In this document: piece after piece, positions 15,469-24,738 of the stretch
Numbering within the stretch: the stretch's first letter is position 1
Layout: the number at the start of each line of letters is the position of its first letter
NCBI GenBank assembly: GCA_023404095.1
Contig: JAEYDD010000015.1
Span: 118,541-182,540 of the forward strand
Direction of reading: 5' to 3'
DNA length: 64,000 nt
From: Pseudomonadota bacterium
GTDB lineage: Bacteria > Pseudomonadota > Alphaproteobacteria > Rhizobiales > Rhizobiaceae
Program-made: the position numbers and the translations under genes
Notes under the pieces: generated by a model
What the model was told of the DNA's origin: nothing
Databases searched by the model: none
Seen by the model: only the letters and a program-made list of their open reading frames with translations

Positions 15469-18400
15469 ATGACCAATATCTCCCCCTCCCCGAAGAATGC
15501 CGGCGTGGCCGGCGAGCGTCGCCCCTTTGCCGATTTCGCCCCGCCGATCCGCCCGCAGGGCGTGCTGCGCCAGGCGATAACGGCCGCCTACCGCCTTCCT
15601 GAGGCAGAAGCGGTCGCCGCCCTGCTTGAAAGCGCAACACTTGCGCCGGAGCAGCGCAATGCCGTCGCGGCCACGGCACGCAAGCTGATTTCGGCATTGC
15701 GCGCCAAGCACAAGGGCACGGGCGTGGAGGGGCTGGTGCACGAGTATTCCCTGTCGAGCCAGGAAGGCGTGGCGCTGATGTGCCTTGCCGAAGCGCTGCT
15801 CCGCATTCCCGACACGGCGACCCGCGACGCGCTGATTCGCGACAAGATCGCCGACGGCGACTGGAAGTCGCATATCGGTGGCGGCCGTTCGCTGTTCGTC
15901 AATGCCGCAACCTGGGGGCTTGTCGTGACGGGCAAGCTGACGGGAACGGTGAACGACCGCAGCCTGTCGGCGGCACTGACCCGCCTGATCGCACGCTGCG
16001 GCGAACCGGTGATCCGGCGGGGCGTCGACATGGCGATGCGGATGATGGGCGAGCAGTTCGTCACCGGGGAGACGATCGACGAAGCGCTGAACCGCTCGCG
16101 AGCGCTTGAGCAGAAGGGCTTTCGCTACTCCTACGACATGCTTGGCGAGGCCGCCACGACTGCCGCGGACGCCGAGCGCTATTATCGTGACTACGAGAAC
16201 GCCATCCATGCGATCGGCAAGGCTTCGGCCGGCCGCGGCATCTACGAGGGGCCCGGCATCTCGATCAAGCTTTCGGCGCTGCATCCGCGCTACGTGCGCG
16301 CGAAGGCCGATCGCGTCATGGTCGAACTGCTGCCCAAGGTGAAGGCGCTCGCGCTGCTGTCGAAGACCTATGACATCGGCCTCAACATTGATGCGGAAGA
16401 GGCGGACCGGCTGGAGCTTTCGCTCGACCTGCTCGAAAGCCTGTGCACCGATCCCGATCTTTCCGGCTGGAACGGCATGGGCTTCGTCGTCCAGGCCTAT
16501 GGCAAGCGGTGCCCGTTCGTGCTCGATTTCATTATCGACCTTGCCCGCCGTTCGGGCCGGCGCATCATGGTGCGCCTCGTCAAGGGCGCCTACTGGGATG
16601 CCGAGATCAAGCGCGCCCAGGTGGACGGCCTCCCCGATTTCCCTGTCTACACCCGCAAGATCCACACCGACGTCTCCTACATCGCCTGCGCCCGCAAGCT
16701 GTTGGCCGCCACCGACGTGATCTTTCCGCAGTTCGCAACCCACAATGCCCAGACGCTGGCCACGATCTATCACGTCGCCGGCCCGGACTTTTCCGTCGGG
16801 AAGTACGAGTTCCAGTGCCTGCACGGCATGGGCGAGCCGCTCTATGACGAGGTCGTCGGTCGCGGCAATCTCGACCGTCCCTGCCGCATCTATGCGCCCG
16901 TCGGCACGCACGAGACGCTCCTGGCCTATCTCGTCCGGCGCCTTCTGGAAAACGGCGCCAACTCCTCGTTCGTCAACCGCATCGCCGATCCCGCCGTATC
17001 GATCGACGACCTGATCGCCGATCCGGCCGAAGTCGTCCGTTCGATGGCGGTCGTCGGCGCCCGCCACGACCAGATCGCGCTGCCTGCAAATCTCTACGGC
17101 GCGCGCCGCAATTCCGACGGTCTCGATCTTTCAAATGAGACGACGCTGTCGGCGCTCTGCGATGCGCTGGAAGCAAGTGCTGCGGTTTTCTGGAAGGCCG
17201 AGCCGCAACTGGCGGACGGCGTCGCCGGCGGCGAGACCCGCCCGGTCCCCAACCCCGGCGACAACGGCGATATCGTCGGCCATGTCACCGAAGCCTCGGA
17301 CGAAACGGCGCGCAAGGCCGCAACGCTGGCTGCCGGCGCCGCTCTTCGCTGGGCGGCCGTTTCCCCGACGGAGCGGGCTGCCTGCCTGGAGCGGGCAGCC
17401 GACGCCATGCAGGCGCGCATGCCGACGCTGCTCGGGCTGATCGTTCGCGAGGCGGGCAAGTCGCTTCCGAACGCGATCGCCGAGGTGCGCGAGGCGATCG
17501 ACTTCCTGCGCTACTACGCCGAACAGGCACGCCGCACGCTCGGCCCGGCGCATGCGCCGCTCGGGCCGGTCGTCTGCATCAGCCCGTGGAACTTCCCGCT
17601 GGCGATTTTCACCGGACAGATCGCAGCCGCACTCGTCACCGGCAACCCGGTGCTGGCGAAGCCAGCAGAAGAAACGCCGCTGATTGCCGCCGAAGGCGTA
17701 CGCCTGCTGCACGAGGCCGGTATTCCGGCAGAAGCACTGCAGCTGCTTCCGGGCGACGGCCGTGTCGGGGCCGCGCTCGTAGCAGCGCCGGAGACTGCCG
17801 GCGTCATGTTCACCGGCTCGACCGAAGTCGCCCGGTTGATCCAGGCGCAGCTCGCCGGCCGCCTGTCGGCCGACGGCAAGCCCATCCCGCTGATCGCCGA
17901 GACTGGCGGCCAGAACGCCATGATCGTCGATTCATCGGCACTTGCTGAGCAGGTGGTGTTCGACGTCATCGCATCGGCTTTTGACAGTGCCGGACAGCGC
18001 TGCTCGGCACTGCGCGTCCTCTGCCTGCAGGAAGACGTGGCCGACCGCACGCTCGGGATGCTGAAGGGAGCGCTGCACGAGCTGACCATCGGCCGGACGG
18101 ACAAGCTCTCCGTCGATATCGGCCCAGTCATCACCGGAGAGGCGAAGGCGATCATCGAAGGCCATATCGAGGGCATGCGCGGCAAGGGTCGCAAGGTCGA
18201 GCAGATCGAACTCGCAGCCGAAACGGCCAAGGGGACATTCGTGCCGCCGACGATCATCGAGCTTGGCGGCATCTCCGAGCTCAAGCGCGAGGTGTTCGGT
18301 CCCGTCCTGCACGTCATCCGCTTCAAGCGCGAGGAGCTCGACCGGCTGATCGACGAGATCAACGCCACCGGCTATGGCCTGACCTTCGGCCTGCACACCC

Positions 18401-19176
18401 GCCTCGACGAGACGATCGCCCATGTCACCAGCCGGATCAAGGTCGGCAACGTCTACGTCAACCGCAACGTGATCGGGGCAGTCGTCGGCGTGCAGCCGTT
18501 CGGTGGACGCGGCCTGTCCGGCACCGGCCCGAAGGCGGGCGGTCCGCTTTATCTCGGACGCCTCGTCAAGACCGCGCCGATCCCGCCGCAGCACAGCTCG
18601 GTGCACACCGACCCGGCGCTGACGGACTTCGCCAAGTGGCTCGGCCTGCGCGGCATGAACGCCCAGGCGCAGGCCGCGCGCGATACGGGCAGCGCGTCGG
18701 CACTCGGTCTCGATCTCGAGCTGCCCGGCCCGGTCGGCGAACGCAACCTCTATGCGCTGCACCCGCGCGGCCAGGTGCTGCTCGTGCCGCAGACCGAGAT
18801 GGGCCTCTACAGCCAGATCGTCGCTGCGCTCGCCACCGGCAACCGTGCCGTCATCGATGCCGCTTCAGGCTTGCAGGCGTCGCTGAAGGACCTTCCCGCA
18901 AGCGTTGCCGCGCGGGTCGCATGGTCGAATGACTGGGCGAAGAGCGGGCCTTTTGCTGGTGCGCTCATCGAGGGCGATGCGGAACGCATCCGTGCGGCGA
19001 ACGAAAAGATCGCCGCCCTTCCCGGTCCGCTGGTGTTGGTACAGGCCGCGTCCACGGACACGATCATGGCCGAAAATGCGGAAGCCTACTGCCTCAACTG
19101 GTTGCTGGAAGAGGTCTCCACATCGATCAACACCACGGCTGCCGGCGGCAATGCCAGCCTGATGGCGATCGGCTGA
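15469..19176 (+). CDS. putA: Bifunctional proline dehydrogenase / P5C dehydrogenase PutA
   Basis: A 1235-residue PutA that converts proline to glutamate in two steps: FAD-dependent proline dehydrogenase (residues ~80-500; 'GISIKLSALHPRY', 'RLVKGAYWDAEIK'), then NAD-dependent glutamate-semialdehyde dehydrogenase (~560-1040; 'ISPWNFPLAIFTGQ', 'IAETGGQNAMI', catalytic Cys845 in GQRCSALR). A C-terminal domain of ~180 residues follows. It lacks the ribbon-helix-helix found in E. coli PutA, which fits the separate regulator putR. The ATG at 15469 was chosen to leave out an upstream extension that overlaps the promoter. A strong terminator follows. Confidence 0.96.
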   Translation: MTNISPSPKNAGVAGERRPFADFAPPIRPQGVLRQAITAAYRLPEAEAVAALLESATLAPEQRNAVAATARKLISALRAKHKGTGVEGLVHEYSLSSQEGVALMCLAEALLRIPDTATRDALIRDKIADGDWKSHIGGGRSLFVNAATWGLVVTGKLTGTVNDRSLSAALTRLIARCGEPVIRRGVDMAMRMMGEQFVTGETIDEALNRSRALEQKGFRYSYDMLGEAATTAADAERYYRDYENAIHAIGKASAGRGIYEGPGISIKLSALHPRYVRAKADRVMVELLPKVKALALLSKTYDIGLNIDAEEADRLELSLDLLESLCTDPDLSGWNGMGFVVQAYGKRCPFVLDFIIDLARRSGRRIMVRLVKGAYWDAEIKRAQVDGLPDFPVYTRKIHTDVSYIACARKLLAATDVIFPQFATHNAQTLATIYHVAGPDFSVGKYEFQCLHGMGEPLYDEVVGRGNLDRPCRIYAPVGTHETLLAYLVRRLLENGANSSFVNRIADPAVSIDDLIADPAEVVRSMAVVGARHDQIALPANLYGARRNSDGLDLSNETTLSALCDALEASAAVFWKAEPQLADGVAGGETRPVPNPGDNGDIVGHVTEASDETARKAATLAAGAALRWAAVSPTERAACLERAADAMQARMPTLLGLIVREAGKSLPNAIAEVREAIDFLRYYAEQARRTLGPAHAPLGPVVCISPWNFPLAIFTGQIAAALVTGNPVLAKPAEETPLIAAEGVRLLHEAGIPAEALQLLPGDGRVGAALVAAPETAGVMFTGSTEVARLIQAQLAGRLSADGKPIPLIAETGGQNAMIVDSSALAEQVVFDVIASAFDSAGQRCSALRVLCLQEDVADRTLGMLKGALHELTIGRTDKLSVDIGPVITGEAKAIIEGHIEGMRGKGRKVEQIELAAETAKGTFVPPTIIELGGISELKREVFGPVLHVIRFKREELDRLIDEINATGYGLTFGLHTRLDETIAHVTSRIKVGNVYVNRNVIGAVVGVQPFGGRGLSGTGPKAGGPLYLGRLVKTAPIPPQHSSVHTDPALTDFAKWLGLRGMNAQAQAARDTGSASALGLDLELPGPVGERNLYALHPRGQVLLVPQTEMGLYSQIVAALATGNRAVIDAASGLQASLKDLPASVAARVAWSNDWAKSGPFAGALIEGDAERIRAANEKIAALPGPLVLVQAASTDTIMAENAEAYCLNWLLEEVSTSINTTAAGGNASLMAIG

Positions 19177-19183
19177 TGGATCT

Positions 19184-19222
19184 GGTGGGTGCCGGCACAG
19201 CGTGCCGGCGCCCGCCATTTTC
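19184..19222 (+). terminator. Rho-independent terminator of putA
   Basis: A 15-bp stem with two G-T pairs (19184-19198 with 19202-19216) and a three-base loop is followed by ATTTTC. It starts eight bases after the putA stop. Confidence 0.8.
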
Positions 19223-19284
19223 GGGGAACCGGACTTTCGGCCGCAGCCGAAGTGTCGCATTCCGCCAACGGCGGAAGTTCGTCC

Positions 19285-19719
19285 CTACCCGGCGGTAGCG
19301 TCGGCGCTAGCCTCGATGCGTTCCATGTCGTCGTCGGACAGGCCGAAATGATGGCCGATTTCATGGATCAGAACATGGGTGATGATATCGCCCAGCGTTT
19401 CCTCGTTCTCGGCCCAGTAGTCGATGATCGGGCGGCGGTAGAGTGTGATCCGGTTTGGCATTTCGCCGGTCTCGACGGTGAAGCGCTCCGAGATACCGCG
19501 TCCCTCGAACAGGCCGAGCAGGTCGAAAGGCGTTTCCAGCGCCATGTCCTCGAAAACGTCGTCGCTGGGAAAATCGGAAATCTCGATGATCAGGTTGCCG
19601 GTGAGTGCGCGAAACTCGTCCGGCAGATTGCCATAGGCCTCGACAGCCAGCGACTCGAACGTGCTGATCGTCGGGGCGTGGCGATTCTGCCAATCTTCTG
19701 TCTGGTCGATGCGGGCCAT
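19285..19719 (-). CDS. Zincin-like metallopeptidase family protein
   Basis: A 144-residue protein of the small 'possible zinc metallopeptidase' family (PF06262). The zinc motif HEIGH is at residues 119-123, followed by HFGLSDDDME, where a third ligand would lie. The N-terminal half (LPDEFRALTGNLIIEISDFPSDD) is typical of the family. There is no signal peptide, so it acts in the cytoplasm; substrates are unknown for the family. The ATG at 19719 has AGGAG six bases upstream and is preferred over one seven codons earlier. Confidence 0.85.
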   Translation of the reverse strand: MARIDQTEDWQNRHAPTISTFESLAVEAYGNLPDEFRALTGNLIIEISDFPSDDVFEDMALETPFDLLGLFEGRGISERFTVETGEMPNRITLYRRPIIDYWAENEETLGDIITHVLIHEIGHHFGLSDDDMERIEASADATAG

Positions 19720-19923
19720 GAGCACTCCTTTATGCGTCATATAGCACTTCGTGAACGCATTTCGAGTGATGAATTCCGGCGCTGCCGCTCAAGGCTTCGT
19801 GTAGGGGAATGCCCGCCCCTCCGGTGGTGATGAGACGACGGCGCGAAGAGGTCGACCTCGTGCCGGGTGCGGCCACGTTTGGCGCGCCTTCGCACGAAGC
19901 ACCTGTGGCACCTCGTCGAGCGC

Positions 19924-20304
19924 TCAGCGCTGACGTAGCGCCGTGACCTCGATCTCAATCAGCATTTCCGGCCTGATCAGTTCGCAGACGATCATGGTTG
20001 CCGCGGGCCGGATCTCGCCGAAGGCTTCGCCGAGGATCGGGAAGACGATGTCGGCGAAGGATGCGTCGGTGACATAGTAGTGACAGCGCACGGCGTCGGC
20101 GAGCGAAAAGCCCGCCTCCTCCAGCGCCTTGCGGATGGTCGAAAGGCAGTTGCGGGTCTGCTCCTCGACGCTATCCGGCATCTTCATCGTGGCATAGTCG
20201 TAACCGGTCGTGCCGGAAACGAAGCACCAGTCGCCCTGCACCACCGCCCGCGAATAGCCGGCGGTGTGTTCAAAGGGCGAACCCGAAGAGATTAGGCTTC
20301 GCAT
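19924..20304 (-). CDS. ridA: RidA family protein (YjgF/YER057c/UK114)
   Basis: A 126-residue RidA-fold protein. RidA proteins hydrolyse reactive enamine/imine intermediates, such as those made by PLP enzymes, and so protect branched-chain amino acid synthesis. Family marks are GDWCFVSGTTGYD, the RCHYYVTD strand, EIRPAATMIVCEL with the substrate-binding Arg, and the final IEIEVTAL with the conserved Glu. It lies 14 bases downstream of leuD on the same strand, in line with a role next to leucine synthesis. It may belong to a RidA subgroup rather than RidA itself. Confidence 0.85.
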   Translation of the reverse strand: MRSLISSGSPFEHTAGYSRAVVQGDWCFVSGTTGYDYATMKMPDSVEEQTRNCLSTIRKALEEAGFSLADAVRCHYYVTDASFADIVFPILGEAFGEIRPAATMIVCELIRPEMLIEIEVTALRQR

Positions 20305-20318
20305 GCTCGCGACCTCGC

Positions 20319-20924
20319 TCAGGCCCAGGGGCGTGCAGCTGCCGTCGCGTTCTCGTAGGCGTCGATGGACGCCGCCTTCTCCAGCGTAAGCCCGATGTCA
20401 TCGAGGCCGTTCAGCAGGCAGTGGCGGCGGAATGCGTCAATCTCGAACGAAATCTTGCCGCCATCGGGACCGGAGATCTCCTGTGCCTCGAGGTCGACAG
20501 TCAGAACGGCGTTGGAGCCGCGGCTGGCGTCGTCCATCAGCTTTTCCAGGTTTTCCGGGCTGACGACGATCGGCAGGATGCCGTTCTTGAAACAGTTGTT
20601 GTAGAAGATGTCGGCAAACGAGGTCGAGATCACGCAGCGGATACCGAAGTCGAGCAGCGCCCAGGGCGCATGCTCACGCGAGGAGCCGCAACCGAAGTTG
20701 TCGCCGGCGACGAGGATGCTGGCGTTCTGGTAGGCGGGCTTGTTCAGGACGAAGTCCTGGTTGGGCGAGCCGTCTTCGTTGTAGCGCGCTTCGGCGAAAA
20801 GACCCGTGCCGAGACCGGTGCGCTTGATGGTCTTCAGGTAGTCCTTCGGGATGATCATGTCCGTGTCGATATTGACCACGGGCAGCGGCGCGGCGACGCC
20901 GGTCAGCTTGACGAACTTCTCCAT
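20319..20924 (-). CDS. leuD: 3-Isopropylmalate dehydratase small subunit LeuD
   Basis: A 201-residue LeuD, the swivel-domain partner of LeuC, which together isomerise 2- to 3-isopropylmalate in leucine synthesis. The signature GDNFGCGSSREHAPWAL is complete, as are 'VVNIDTDMIIPKDYLK' and 'FKNGILPI'. The large subunit leuC is not in the window; leuB is 13 kb away on the other strand. Genes of this pathway are commonly dispersed in rhizobia. Confidence 0.95.
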   Translation of the reverse strand: MEKFVKLTGVAAPLPVVNIDTDMIIPKDYLKTIKRTGLGTGLFAEARYNEDGSPNQDFVLNKPAYQNASILVAGDNFGCGSSREHAPWALLDFGIRCVISTSFADIFYNNCFKNGILPIVVSPENLEKLMDDASRGSNAVLTVDLEAQEISGPDGGKISFEIDAFRRHCLLNGLDDIGLTLEKAASIDAYENATAAARPWA

Positions 20925-21082
20925 GACGTGAACCTCGATTGCGATACTTATCGTTCCGGGCCTGCGTTTAGATCAGTTTCGCCGGGAAATGAAGGAGAAT
21001 CTTGCGCGACGGAAGCCCGAGACGACCGAATCTTGCCCGTGGCGCGGCCACAGGTTGCACTCAACGTTCGAGCGCCCGTTCC

Positions 21083-21331
21083 CTAGAGATCGATGATCGT
21101 ACCGCGACCGTCGTTCCAGATGCGGGGTTCGCGCTGGCCGGGCTTGCGGGTGCGGGCATAGCACCTGGCTCGAACCGGAGTCGGCTGCATCTTGGCTGCG
21201 ATCCAGCTGCCTAACATGATCACGGACGCGATACCCGCAAGCGCAAGCCCGAGGGAGGCCGCAAAAACGAGTGTCACGCCGGCGATGACGACGGCCAGGG
21301 TGGCGACGAAAATGGAGCGAATGCTGTGCAT
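21083..21331 (-). CDS. Small membrane protein, hypothetical
   Basis: An 82-residue protein with a hydrophobic region of about 40 residues (IFVATLAVVIAGVTLVFA, then LGLALAGIASVIMLGSWI), long enough for two membrane helices. A basic tail follows (PTPVRARCYARTRKPG), likely cytoplasmic. The ATG at 21331 was chosen over one eight codons earlier because it has AAAGGG upstream. It stands between leuD and the CitE-like gene. I do not recognise a named family. Confidence 0.6.
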   Translation of the reverse strand: MHSIRSIFVATLAVVIAGVTLVFAASLGLALAGIASVIMLGSWIAAKMQPTPVRARCYARTRKPGQREPRIWNDGRGTIIDL

Positions 21332-21488
21332 GATTGGCCCTTTCTCTCTCGCCAATGTGGGTAGGGAATGTGTTCATTACAAGGCTTTCGCAGTGGCCAC
21401 CGTGTCGCACCTTGCGCCGCTACGAATCTGTGCATTCCGGCGTGCCAATGTGCTTGCCCAACCGGCCGAAGCGGGGCAGAAAGGCGAG

Positions 21489-22400
21489 ATGAACACGCCG
21501 TTTCGCAATCATCCGCTTCGCCCGCGTCGATCGCTCCTGTCCGTCCCGGCGAGCAATGCCCGGGCGCTGGAAAAATCGGCCACGCTCTCATGCGACGGAA
21601 TCATCTTCGATCTGGAAGATTCCGTTGCGCCCGAAAGCAAGGCGGTGGCGCGCGAGGCGCTGAAGCGGCATTTCGCTGAACTCGACCGGTCGTATCCCGT
21701 CGAGCGCATCATCCGCATCAATTCGCTGTCCGGCAGCGACGGTCCTGCCGATCTCGAAGCGGTGCTCGCCTGCGGGCCGGACGCCGTGCTTCTGCCAAAG
21801 GTGTGCGAGCCGCAGGACGTACTTGCCGTTGCCGACTGGTTGGCAGATCAGGGGGCGGACGAAAGCCCCCGGTTGTGGGCCATGATCGAGACACCGTCGG
21901 CGGCCCTCAATCTGGCGGCGATCGCGGAAGCGGGGCGTACCAGCGGCGGCCGGCTCGACTGCCTCGTCGTCGGCCTGAACGATCTCAGGCTTGCGACCGG
22001 CATTGCCGACGTGCCCGGCAGGCCCTTCCTGGTGCCGTTTCTGATGCAGGTTGTGGTTGCTGCACGCGCTTCAGGGCTTGACGTGATCGACAGCGTCCAT
22101 AACGGATTTACCGACCTTGGGGGCTTCAGTGCGGAGTGCGAACAGGGGCGGCAGATGGGCTTCGACGGCAAGATGCTCATTCATCCCGCGCAGATCGAAC
22201 CGGCAAACCGCGCCTACGGCGTTCAGGGCGCGGCGGCAGACGAGGCCCGCGCCATTGTCGCCGCCTTCGCGCGGCCCGAAAACGCCGGCAAGGGAGCGGT
22301 CAATCTCGACGGTCGCATGGTGGAGCGCCTTCATCTCGACCAGGCCGAGCGCCTGCTTGCCAAACTCGAACTCATTGCAAGAAAAGAGAACCGCGCATGA
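21489..22400 (+). CDS. HpcH/HpaI aldolase / citrate lyase beta-like (CitE) protein
   Basis: A 303-residue CitE-like lyase with a TIM-barrel fold that cleaves acyl-CoA or oxo-acid C-C bonds with Mg2+. Family motifs are RRSLLSVPASNARALEKS at the CoA site, CDGIIFDLEDSVAPESK, LWAMIETPSAALNL with the metal-binding Glu, and FDGKMLIHPAQIEPAN. Members include citramalyl-CoA, malyl-CoA and beta-methylmalyl-CoA lyases and thioesterases, and I cannot tell which this is. Its stop overlaps the next ATG (ATGA), so it is coupled to the DUF1737 gene. Confidence 0.87.
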   Translation: MNTPFRNHPLRPRRSLLSVPASNARALEKSATLSCDGIIFDLEDSVAPESKAVAREALKRHFAELDRSYPVERIIRINSLSGSDGPADLEAVLACGPDAVLLPKVCEPQDVLAVADWLADQGADESPRLWAMIETPSAALNLAAIAEAGRTSGGRLDCLVVGLNDLRLATGIADVPGRPFLVPFLMQVVVAARASGLDVIDSVHNGFTDLGGFSAECEQGRQMGFDGKMLIHPAQIEPANRAYGVQGAAADEARAIVAAFARPENAGKGAVNLDGRMVERLHLDQAERLLAKLELIARKENRA

Positions 22401-22603
22401 AAGTCTATCGATTCCTGACCGGCCCCGACGACGCCTCCTTCTGCCACAAGGTGACGCTCGCCTTGAACAAGGGCTGGTCACTTCACGGTTCGCCGACCTA
22501 TGCCTTCAACGCCGAGACGAAGCTGATGCAGTGCGGCCAGGCCGTGGTGAAGGAAGTCGAGGGCAAGGAGTACCATCCGGATATCAAGCTTTCGGAGCAG
22601 TAA
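22397..22603 (+). CDS. DUF1737 domain protein, 68 aa
   Basis: A short protein that matches the DUF1737 pattern over its whole length: MKVYRFLTGPDDASFC, then LNKGWSLHGSPTYAFN, and the end HPDIKLSEQ. The function is unknown. It starts inside the stop codon of the CitE-like gene (ATGA), so the two are made together. It is convergent with the histidine kinase gene, with only 25 bases between the stops. Confidence 0.82.
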   Translation: MKVYRFLTGPDDASFCHKVTLALNKGWSLHGSPTYAFNAETKLMQCGQAVVKEVEGKEYHPDIKLSEQ

Positions 22604-22628
22604 GGCGTGCCGAGGACGGGCGCGCGCT

Positions 22629-23975
22629 TCAGCCGGTCTGCTGCTCGAACATGATCCGTGCCTCCAGACCCCCGGCATGTCCCTCCGGCGGCGAGACCAG
22701 CTCCAGGCGGGCATTCATCTGGGCAAGCAGCCGCTCGGCAATGGATATTCCTAATCCCGAGCCCTTGGCATTGGTCCGGCCCCGTCCGAATCGTCTGCGG
22801 ATCATTTCCAGCTCCCAATCGGCCAGCAGCGGGCCGCCGTTGATGATGCGGATGGTGCCGTTGCGTTCCAGCCGCACGTCGATCGGAACATCCGGATCGC
22901 CGTGAACAAGGGCGTTTTCGATCAGGTTGCGAAGCGCGATGGCGAAGCCGTCCTCGCTGGCTGGCTTGCGCAGCACTGCGCCGTCGGCGCGATGGAACTG
23001 CAGTCGTCCGGCGCCTTCGGGGTCGCGCTGGAAATCGAGGACGACGAGTTCCAGAACGCGGGCGAGATCGACCGGCGTGCTGACGGCGCCGACGCCGGCC
23101 TCGGCGCGCGCCAGCTGCAACAGCTTCTCGGCGAGGTGGCTGAGCTTGACGAGTGAGGCCTCGACCTGGCGGGCGCGGGCCTTCCTTGGGCCGCCTGGCA
23201 GTTCGTCGATCAGCACCTGGGTCTGCGCCAGCGCGCCAGCGATCGGCGTGCGCAGTTCATGGGCGCTGTTGGCCGTAAACTCCCGCTCGGCCTCCAGCGC
23301 AGCCTTCAGCCGGGTGAGGAGTAGGTTGACCGAGCGCACGATCGGCAGCAGTTCACGCGGCATGCCTTCGCGCTCGATCACCGCCAGATTGCCGCCGTCC
23401 TTGCTCGCGATGCTCTGGCGCAAGGCATCGATCGGTTTCAGCGTCCGCCGCACGATGTACCAGACGAGCGCCACGCTGGCAGGCACAAGCAGGAGAACGG
23501 GCAGGAACAGCGCCATCGCGCCCTCGACCAGCGCTTCGCGCCGGTTGGCCAGCGCATCGGCCACCTGCAGGTAGAGCTTTTCACTGCCTTCGGTCGTAGC
23601 CGTATAGAAGCGGTAGTCGGAACCGCGCCAGAAGCCGCGCCTGAGGGGGGCATCAAACCCGGCCTCCGGTGCGTCGTGCGAACGCAGCAGCACATCGCCC
23701 TTCTCGTCGCGCAGCTGGTAGATCAGGTATTCCTCGCCGGATGCTGGCACCACGCCTTCGAAGCGGAGGTTCGAACCCGGTTCGTCGCCTCTCTCGACGT
23801 CGTCGACCACCAGGATCAGCAGCCGCTCGGCCGTTTCCTGCAGCGCGCTGTCGAAAATCTCGCCGAACTCGTCCTGCATGACCATCACGCCAAGGGCTGC
23901 GGCGAGCAGCCAGAAGCCCGCCAGCGCCCCGGACAACGCCAGCGTCAACCTGCGAGTGATGCTGCGTTCGCTCAT
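22629..23975 (-). CDS. Sensor histidine kinase, PmrB/QseC/TctE-like
   Basis: A 448-residue membrane histidine kinase. A first membrane helix (ALSGALAGFWLLAAALGVMVM) is followed by a periplasmic domain of ~130 residues, a second helix (ALFLPVLLLVPASVALVWYIV) and a HAMP-like linker. Then come the phospho-acceptor His239 in NSAHELRTPI and an ATPase domain with the N box (NLIENALVHG) and G box (GSGLGISIAERL). Its ATG overlaps the regulator's stop as ATGA. It is third in an operon with eptA and the regulator, so it probably senses envelope stress or cations and controls lipid A modification. Confidence 0.9.
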   Translation of the reverse strand: MSERSITRRLTLALSGALAGFWLLAAALGVMVMQDEFGEIFDSALQETAERLLILVVDDVERGDEPGSNLRFEGVVPASGEEYLIYQLRDEKGDVLLRSHDAPEAGFDAPLRRGFWRGSDYRFYTATTEGSEKLYLQVADALANRREALVEGAMALFLPVLLLVPASVALVWYIVRRTLKPIDALRQSIASKDGGNLAVIEREGMPRELLPIVRSVNLLLTRLKAALEAEREFTANSAHELRTPIAGALAQTQVLIDELPGGPRKARARQVEASLVKLSHLAEKLLQLARAEAGVGAVSTPVDLARVLELVVLDFQRDPEGAGRLQFHRADGAVLRKPASEDGFAIALRNLIENALVHGDPDVPIDVRLERNGTIRIINGGPLLADWELEMIRRRFGRGRTNAKGSGLGISIAERLLAQMNARLELVSPPEGHAGGLEARIMFEQQTG

Positions 23976-24634
23976 GGCTGCATACCGAGCCGGTAGCCGA
24001 CCCCGCGAACGGTGAGGATGTGGTCGTGCCCGAGCTTCTTGCGAACGCGACTGACATAGACCTCGACGGTGTTGCTTTCGATTTCTGAGCCGAAGGCATA
24101 GAGCGCTTCCTCGATCTGTCCTTTGGAGACCGTGGCGCCGGGCCGGGCCAGCAGCACGTCGAGGACGGCCCATTCCCGGCCCGAAAGCACGACCTCGCGG
24201 CCGTCGGTGACGATCCGCCGGTCCGCGGGGCCGATCTCCAGTGCGCCCAGCCGGATCACGGGGGAGGGATTGCCGCCGTAGCGGCGCGCTACCGCAAGCA
24301 TCCGGGCTGACAGTTCGCCGAGGTTGAAGGGTTTGACGAGATAGTCGTCGGCACCGCTGTTCAGTCCCTCGATACGGTCTGAAATCTGGTCATGCGCGGT
24401 CAGGATGATGACGGGCGTCTTGCTGCCAGCCTCGCGCAGCGACTTGAGAAAGGCGATGCCGCTGCCGTCGGGAAGGCGAAGGTCCAGCAGGATCAGGCCG
24501 TAGTTGACCGCCTTTGCCGCCGCGCGCCCATCTTCGAGTTGCCGGACCCAGTCGACCGCGTGGCCATTCGCCGCGACATGGTCGCGGACGGCTTCGCCGA
24601 GAATGGCGTCGTCTTCGATCAAAAGTACGCGCAT
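23972..24634 (-). CDS. Two-component response regulator, OmpR/PhoB family (PmrA-like)
   Basis: A 220-residue regulator: a receiver domain with the acidic pair IEDD at residues 7-9, phospho-acceptor Asp51 (LLDLRLPDG) and Lys in LVKPFNL, then an OmpR-type winged helix (SGREWAVLDVLLARPG; EVYVSRVRKKLG; GVGYRLG). The ATG at 24634 gives the standard N-terminus M-RVLLIEDD. It lies 104 bases after the eptA stop and overlaps the kinase start. The order eptA-regulator-kinase matches pmrCAB of enterobacteria. Confidence 0.92.
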   Translation of the reverse strand: MRVLLIEDDAILGEAVRDHVAANGHAVDWVRQLEDGRAAAKAVNYGLILLDLRLPDGSGIAFLKSLREAGSKTPVIILTAHDQISDRIEGLNSGADDYLVKPFNLGELSARMLAVARRYGGNPSPVIRLGALEIGPADRRIVTDGREVVLSGREWAVLDVLLARPGATVSKGQIEEALYAFGSEIESNTVEVYVSRVRKKLGHDHILTVRGVGYRLGMQP

Positions 24635-24738
24635 GCGGCCCTCTTCCTTCAGCGCGCGCCAACTGCCGGCGCTTCCTTGGGTCATCGTCACGATATTCCT
24701 GGAGGCAATCAAGTCGCCGCCATCGTTTGCCGCCGCGA

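Noticed and set aside
15337..17067. Open frame of 576 codons on the minus strand
   Set aside because: Antisense to putA and crosses its promoter dyad; no recognisable product.
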